A DNA stretch of 16,184 nt from an uncultured Ruminococcus sp. (lineage in GTDB: Bacteria; Bacillota; Clostridia; Oscillospirales; Ruminococcaceae), in contig NZ_CAMHRZ010000052.1 in the NCBI RefSeq assembly GCF_946187255.1, positions 1 to 16,184 on the forward strand, given 5' to 3'. A model generated the notes under the pieces. The model was given only the letters and a program-made list of their open reading frames with translations, had not been told where the DNA came from and searched no databases. The translations under genes and the position numbers were made by a program. How positions within the stretch are numbered: position 1 is the stretch's first letter; each line of letters begins with the position of its first letter. Of the stretch, positions 12,536-16,184 are shown piece by piece.

Positions 12536-13810
12536 TTACAGGCTGAATACCACCTTGCCGCGGCAAATGGTGTACATATTCCGCCCTTTCAGTTTTTCAC
12601 CTTTGAATACGCTGTTCTTGCTCTTTGAGTTCAGCTCTTCGGGAATGACCTCCCACTCGTAGTCGGGGTCGAATATACAAAGGTCACACCTTTCGCCCAC
12701 AGCTATCTTTATGGGTTCGAGCCCCAGTATCTTTCGCGGGTTTATGCTCATAACTTCTACCAGCCTGTCAAGGCTCATTTTACCTGTATGATAAAGCTGT
12801 GTCAGTGTCACCGCCAGGGAAGTCTCCAAGCCCACAACACCGTTGGGCGCTTTTTCAAAATCTGCCTTTTCCTCCGCGGAATGGGGTGCGTGGTCGGTGA
12901 TGATGCAGTCTATCGTGCCGTCAAGCAGTGCTTCCTCTATCGCCTTTCTGTCTCTCTCCGTTCTCAGCGGCGGAGACATACGGTAGTCCGCGTCGCGGCT
13001 CAGCAGCTTTTCTTCGGTGTAGGTGAAGTAGTGCGGCGCGGTCTCGCAGGTGACTTTTACGCCGTCGCGCTTTGCCGCCCTGATGATATCCACCGAGCCC
13101 CAGGTGGATACATGGCATATATGTATCCTTGCATCACAGCTCATTGCAAGAGTTATCTCGCGGGCGGTGATGCTGTCCTCGCTCGCCCTGTCCATGCCTT
13201 TCACGCCCAGCTTTTGCGATACCTCGCCTTTGTTGATGATACCGCCGTTGATTATGTTGAGGTCTTCGCAGTGAGAGGTGATTATCAGTCCGTTCTCATT
13301 GGAAAGCTCCAGCGCCCTTCTCATGAGCTCCGCATTCTCAACAGGCTTGCCGTCATCGGATATCCCTGTGATGCCAGCCTTTTTCAGCCCGTCGTAATCA
13401 CACAGCTCTTTGCCGTTCATTCCCTTTGTCACGCAGGCGTAGGGTATAACATCGATACCCGTCTTCTTTGCCTTGTCGAATACATACTGTACCCCTTCGG
13501 GTGAATCGATGGGCGGCTTAGTGTTGGGCATACAGGCGACCCCCGTGAAGCCTCCCGCTTTTGCGGCGTTGGCACCTGTCAGGATGTCCTCCTTGTAGGT
13601 AAGTCCGGGGTCGCGGAAGTGGACGTGCATATCAAAAAGTCCGGGAACAGCGCAAAGCCTGCCCTTGCCGTCTATTACTCTGGTGTTGTCATCTTTTTCC
13701 TCAATTACGCCAATGGCGGTTATTACACCGCCATTGATCGCTATATCCGTGATCATGTCCAGCCCGCTCTGAGGATCGCAGGCTCTGACATTTTTTATCA
13801 GGAGCTCCAT
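12536..13810 (-). CDS. pyrC: Dihydroorotase, type I
   Basis: A zinc amidohydrolase of 424 residues that closes carbamoyl-aspartate to dihydroorotate, step 3 of UMP synthesis. The metal ligands are visible: H62-x-H64 in FDMHVHFRDPG (R66 binds substrate), D153 in GISDDGKPV, H180 in TSHCEDLN, H233 in ICHVSTWGS and D306 in IITDHAPH. D153 replaces the carboxylated lysine of type II enzymes, as in type I proteins of Bacillus. The C-terminal region RCDLCIFDPDYEWEV closes the small beta domain. The ATG comes three bases after the stop codon of the 13814-14383 gene without a good ribosome binding site, so translation may be coupled. Confidence 0.95.
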   Translation of the reverse strand: MELLIKNVRACDPQSGLDMITDIAINGGVITAIGVIEEKDDNTRVIDGKGRLCAVPGLFDMHVHFRDPGLTYKEDILTGANAAKAGGFTGVACMPNTKPPIDSPEGVQYVFDKAKKTGIDVIPYACVTKGMNGKELCDYDGLKKAGITGISDDGKPVENAELMRRALELSNENGLIITSHCEDLNIINGGIINKGEVSQKLGVKGMDRASEDSITAREITLAMSCDARIHICHVSTWGSVDIIRAAKRDGVKVTCETAPHYFTYTEEKLLSRDADYRMSPPLRTERDRKAIEEALLDGTIDCIITDHAPHSAEEKADFEKAPNGVVGLETSLAVTLTQLYHTGKMSLDRLVEVMSINPRKILGLEPIKIAVGERCDLCIFDPDYEWEVIPEELNSKSKNSVFKGEKLKGRNMYTICRGKVVFSL

Positions 13811-13813
13811 AGT

Positions 13814-14383
13814 TTACTTAAAACCGCCCTGATCCATTCTCTGCTCGGACTGTTCGTCACCGTTGAAATCTCTTATGGTTCTGGTTCTTTCGCAGTTGTA
13901 AACAGTCTCATCGGCGTTGCTCATGATGAACTTACAGCTGGAGGGAGCCTCCATGATCTCCTTACGCTGCTTGTCTGTCAGGAATGTCCAACCCTTGTTG
14001 TAGTTGGGCTCCTCGGAATCGAGGTTCCTGTAAGTGATCTCTGTGAACATCTTCAGCTTTTCGCCCATATCAAAGGACGCATCTCTCTCCTTGTTGGGCA
14101 TTACCATCATCTTGATCTTGCCTGCGTCTTCGTTGATCTTGAAATAGCCCTGTGCATAGATATGAGACTCATCGCTTGCCTTGACGATCTTGAATTCGCC
14201 GCTCTGGTCGAAATAGAATCTGATATCATCATCCTCGTCTGTCCAGTAGCCGAGTATGAGCTGTCTGGAATCAGTGTTTCTATCGTGGCTGGGCTCGTTG
14301 AATACATAAGTGCATACGAATACGCCGCATATTACAATGATAACGAATAATATGCCCAGTATTGTCGAGATTACCTTCTTCAT
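13814..14383 (-). CDS. Membrane-anchored extracytoplasmic protein of unknown function
   Basis: A 189-residue protein with one N-terminal membrane segment (about 4-27, ISTILGILFVIIVICGVFVC) after MKK, so it is probably an anchored external domain. Cys at 19 and 24 could be considered for lipidation, but no proper lipobox is seen. The next part, LILGYWTDEDDDIRFYFDQSGEF and later YAQGYFKINEDAGKI, is the start of a lipocalin-like beta barrel as in several DUF families of Firmicutes that test a G-x-W motif. The C-terminus is Gln/Asp/Arg-rich. GGAGG lies eight bases before the ATG. It sits between ilvD (34 bases) and pyrC (3 bases), probably in one transcript. Confidence 0.8.
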   Translation of the reverse strand: MKKVISTILGILFVIIVICGVFVCTYVFNEPSHDRNTDSRQLILGYWTDEDDDIRFYFDQSGEFKIVKASDESHIYAQGYFKINEDAGKIKMMVMPNKERDASFDMGEKLKMFTEITYRNLDSEEPNYNKGWTFLTDKQRKEIMEAPSSCKFIMSNADETVYNCERTRTIRDFNGDEQSEQRMDQGGFK

Positions 14384-14417
14384 GTTGATTTCCTCCGTTC
14401 AAATAAATAATACCGTA

Positions 14418-16082
14418 TTACTTTATCTCAAGCACTGCGCCTCTGTTAGCGGATGTGACCAGCGAAGCGTAACGTGCAAGATAACCCGATTTGATCTTGG
14501 GCTCTCTGGGAGTCCAGTTCTTTCTTCTTTCAGCCAGGACTTCATCGCTCACCTTCAGCTCGATGCTGTGGGCGTTGATGTCGATAGCGATGATGTCGCC
14601 CTCTTCGACCAGAGCGATATTGCCGCCGAGAGCTGCTTCGGGAGAAACGTGACCGATTGCGGCACCTCTTGTCGCACCGCTGAAACGTCCGTCAGTGATA
14701 AGTGCAACAGTTGAGCCGAGACCCATGCCCTGTATAGCGGAGGTGGGGTTGAGCATCTCTCTCATTCCGGGACCGCCCTTAGGACCCTCGTATCTTATTA
14801 CCACAACATCGCCGGGAACGATCTTTCCGCCGCGTATAGCTTCGATAGCCTCGTCCTCGCTGTCAAATACTCTTGCGGGACCCTCGTGCTTGAGCATCTC
14901 GGGAGCAACAGCAGATCTCTTTACAACACAGGTATCGGGTGCCAGGTTGCCTCTGAGTACTGCGATACCGCCGTTGGGCATATAGGGATCGTCGATGGGT
15001 CTGATGATGTTGGTATCCTTGTTTACTATGCCTGCGATATTCTCAGCAACAGTCTTGCCTGTGCAGGTCATGCAGTCTGTGGATATGAGATCCTTCTTTG
15101 CCAGCTCGTTGAGTACAGCGTATACGCCGCCTGCCTCGTTGAGATCTTCCATATAAGCGTGACCCGCAGGAGCCAGATGACAGATATTGGGAGTCTTCTC
15201 GGAGATCTCGTTTACCAGTTCAAGATCCAGCTCTATGCCGCATTCATGTGCGATAGCGGGCAGGTGAAGCATCGAGTTTGTCGAGCAGCCCAGTGCCATA
15301 TCAGCAGCGATAGCGTTCCTGAAAGCCTTCTCCGTCATTATGTCGCGGGGACGGATATTCTTCTTGAGCAGTTCCATTACCTGCATACCAGCCTGCTTAG
15401 CCAGCTTTATCCTTGCGGAATAAGCTGCGGGGATGGTGCCGTTTCCGCGAAGACCCATACCCAGTACTTCGGTCAGGCAGTTCATGGAGTTTGCGGTGTA
15501 CATACCCGAACATGAACCGCAGGAAGGACAAGCCTTGTCTTCAAATTCCTGGACGTCTTCCAGTGTCATGGTGCCCGCATTGAAGGAGCCCACTGCCTCG
15601 AACATACTTGAAAGGGAAGTCTTGCTGCCCTTGACTCTGCCTGCCAGCATAGGTCCGCCCGATACGAATACGGTAGGAACATTTACTCTTGCAGCAGCCA
15701 TCAGCAGACCGGGAACGTTCTTGTCGCAGTTGGGTATCATAACAAGAGCGTCAAAGTGATGTGCCAGCGCCATACATTCGGTGGAGTCAGCGATGAGGTC
15801 TCTTGTTACCAGTGAGTACTTCATGCCCTGATGTCCCATAGCGATACCGTCGCATACAGCTATCGCAGGGAACATGACCGGGGTACCGCCTGCCATAGCG
15901 ACGCCCAGTTTTACAGCTTCAACGATCTTGTCGATATTCATGTGACCGGGAACTATCTCGTTGAACGAAGAAACGATACCTACCAGAGGTCTCTCCATTT
16001 CTTCCTTTGTAAAGCCCAGTGCATTGAACAGTGATCTCTGAGGGGCTTTGTCAACACCCTCACAAAAATAATTGCTTGCCAT
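14418..16082 (-). CDS. ilvD: Dihydroxy-acid dehydratase
   Basis: A 554-residue iron-sulfur enzyme that dehydrates 2,3-dihydroxy-isovalerate and 2,3-dihydroxy-3-methylvalerate to the 2-oxo acids, the common third step of valine, leucine and isoleucine synthesis. The family length is normal. Cluster and Mg2+ motifs are present: AVCDGIAMGHQGM (C77), IPNCDKNVPG (C119) and CPSCGSCSGMYTANSMNC (C185, C188, C191). The catalytic serine lies in ITDGRFSGATRG near the C-terminus. A short AAGG-type site precedes the ATG, and a TATAAT lies just upstream. The gap to the next gene is 34 bases without a terminator. No T-box or leader attenuator was recognised within the window. Confidence 0.96.
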   Translation of the reverse strand: MASNYFCEGVDKAPQRSLFNALGFTKEEMERPLVGIVSSFNEIVPGHMNIDKIVEAVKLGVAMAGGTPVMFPAIAVCDGIAMGHQGMKYSLVTRDLIADSTECMALAHHFDALVMIPNCDKNVPGLLMAAARVNVPTVFVSGGPMLAGRVKGSKTSLSSMFEAVGSFNAGTMTLEDVQEFEDKACPSCGSCSGMYTANSMNCLTEVLGMGLRGNGTIPAAYSARIKLAKQAGMQVMELLKKNIRPRDIMTEKAFRNAIAADMALGCSTNSMLHLPAIAHECGIELDLELVNEISEKTPNICHLAPAGHAYMEDLNEAGGVYAVLNELAKKDLISTDCMTCTGKTVAENIAGIVNKDTNIIRPIDDPYMPNGGIAVLRGNLAPDTCVVKRSAVAPEMLKHEGPARVFDSEDEAIEAIRGGKIVPGDVVVIRYEGPKGGPGMREMLNPTSAIQGMGLGSTVALITDGRFSGATRGAAIGHVSPEAALGGNIALVEEGDIIAIDINAHSIELKVSDEVLAERRKNWTPREPKIKSGYLARYASLVTSANRGAVLEIK

Positions 16083-16098
16083 TTCGATTACCTTCTTT

Positions 16099-16127
16099 AT
16101 TATAGTATTTTTTTATGACATGATTGC
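16099..16127 (-). promoter_or_regulatory. Possible promoter of ilvD
   Basis: A perfect TATAAT (16104-16099, minus strand) lies 16 bases before the ilvD ATG. The best -35 candidate at 17 bases, GCAATC (16127-16122), is weak, and the spacer holds a run of seven A. The very short leader makes the call uncertain. Confidence 0.35.
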
Positions 16128-16184
16128 TATTTGGTACGTTCATACGGTCTGCCGCCAAGTATCATCAGTGCGACACCTGCAAAC
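16127..16184 (-). CDS. C-terminal end of an unknown gene (partial)
   Basis: An open frame enters from the right edge and ends at TAG (16129-16127). Its visible end is F-A-G-V-A-L-M-I-L-G-G-R-P-Y-E-R-T-K, a hydrophobic stretch followed by a short basic tail. This looks like the last membrane helix of an integral membrane protein. The product cannot be named from 18 residues. The stop codon lies 44 bases before ilvD. Confidence 0.5.
   Translation of the reverse strand, partial: FAGVALMILGGRPYERTK

Noticed and set aside
12788..13504. Plus-strand frames opposite pyrC
   Set aside because: They are shadows of the dihydroorotase gene, which has all its metal ligands.
14886..15515. Plus-strand frame opposite ilvD
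   Set aside because: The opposite strand encodes a full-length dihydroxy-acid dehydratase. This frame has no motif or ribosome site.
16083..16126. T-box or leader attenuator for ilvD
   Set aside because: The gap is only 44 bases and contains no hairpin or T-box sequence.

Overview
The window looks like chromosomal DNA of a Ruminococcus-like member of the Clostridia (Bacillota). The reasons are AGGAGG-type ribosome binding sites, a class 1B dihydroorotate dehydrogenase with its PyrK partner, a carboxynorspermidine decarboxylase, moderately GC-rich codons, and GGGGGCTCCGTCCCCC-type intergenic hairpins that I associate with Ruminococcus. The genus is an inference; no rRNA or tRNA is present to confirm it.

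Left part, plus strand: positions 1-211 hold hairpin repeats. They are followed by a membrane-anchored D-Ala-D-Ala carboxypeptidase (241-1440) with its own terminator, a small unknown protein (1566-1934) and a six-helix membrane protein (1953-2561). Positions 2562-3012 carry no gene. They contain a mosaic repeat element with inverted ends and the terminator of the convergent operon.

Everything to the right is on the minus strand, in two blocks. Block A reads from 16184 down to 8555: the tail of an unknown gene, ilvD, a small anchored protein, pyrC, a leucine-rich-repeat surface protein, two tandem paralogous small proteins, a UPF0158-like protein, an unknown small protein, pyrF and an unknown 93-residue protein. 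It ends at a strong terminator (8517-8548). Gaps are mostly 0-45 bases, so much of it may be one transcript. Block B reads from 8505 down to 3013: an ElaA-like acetyltransferase, a repeat element, a 463-residue protein with a ParB-like core, then a textbook sigma-A promoter, a SUKH (SMI1/KNR4-like) protein, pyrK, pyrD and nspC, ending at a terminator (2961-2994).

Together pyrC, pyrK/pyrD and pyrF supply steps 3, 4 and 6 of UMP synthesis. carAB, pyrB and pyrE are not here. IlvD belongs to branched-chain amino acid synthesis and NspC to polyamine synthesis. Between and beside these housekeeping genes lie many small, poorly known genes, some resembling immunity-type families. The most notable non-coding structure is the modular hairpin element, found in three places. 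It shows compensatory stem changes, and twice it lies in the same orientation just upstream of a ribosome binding site.
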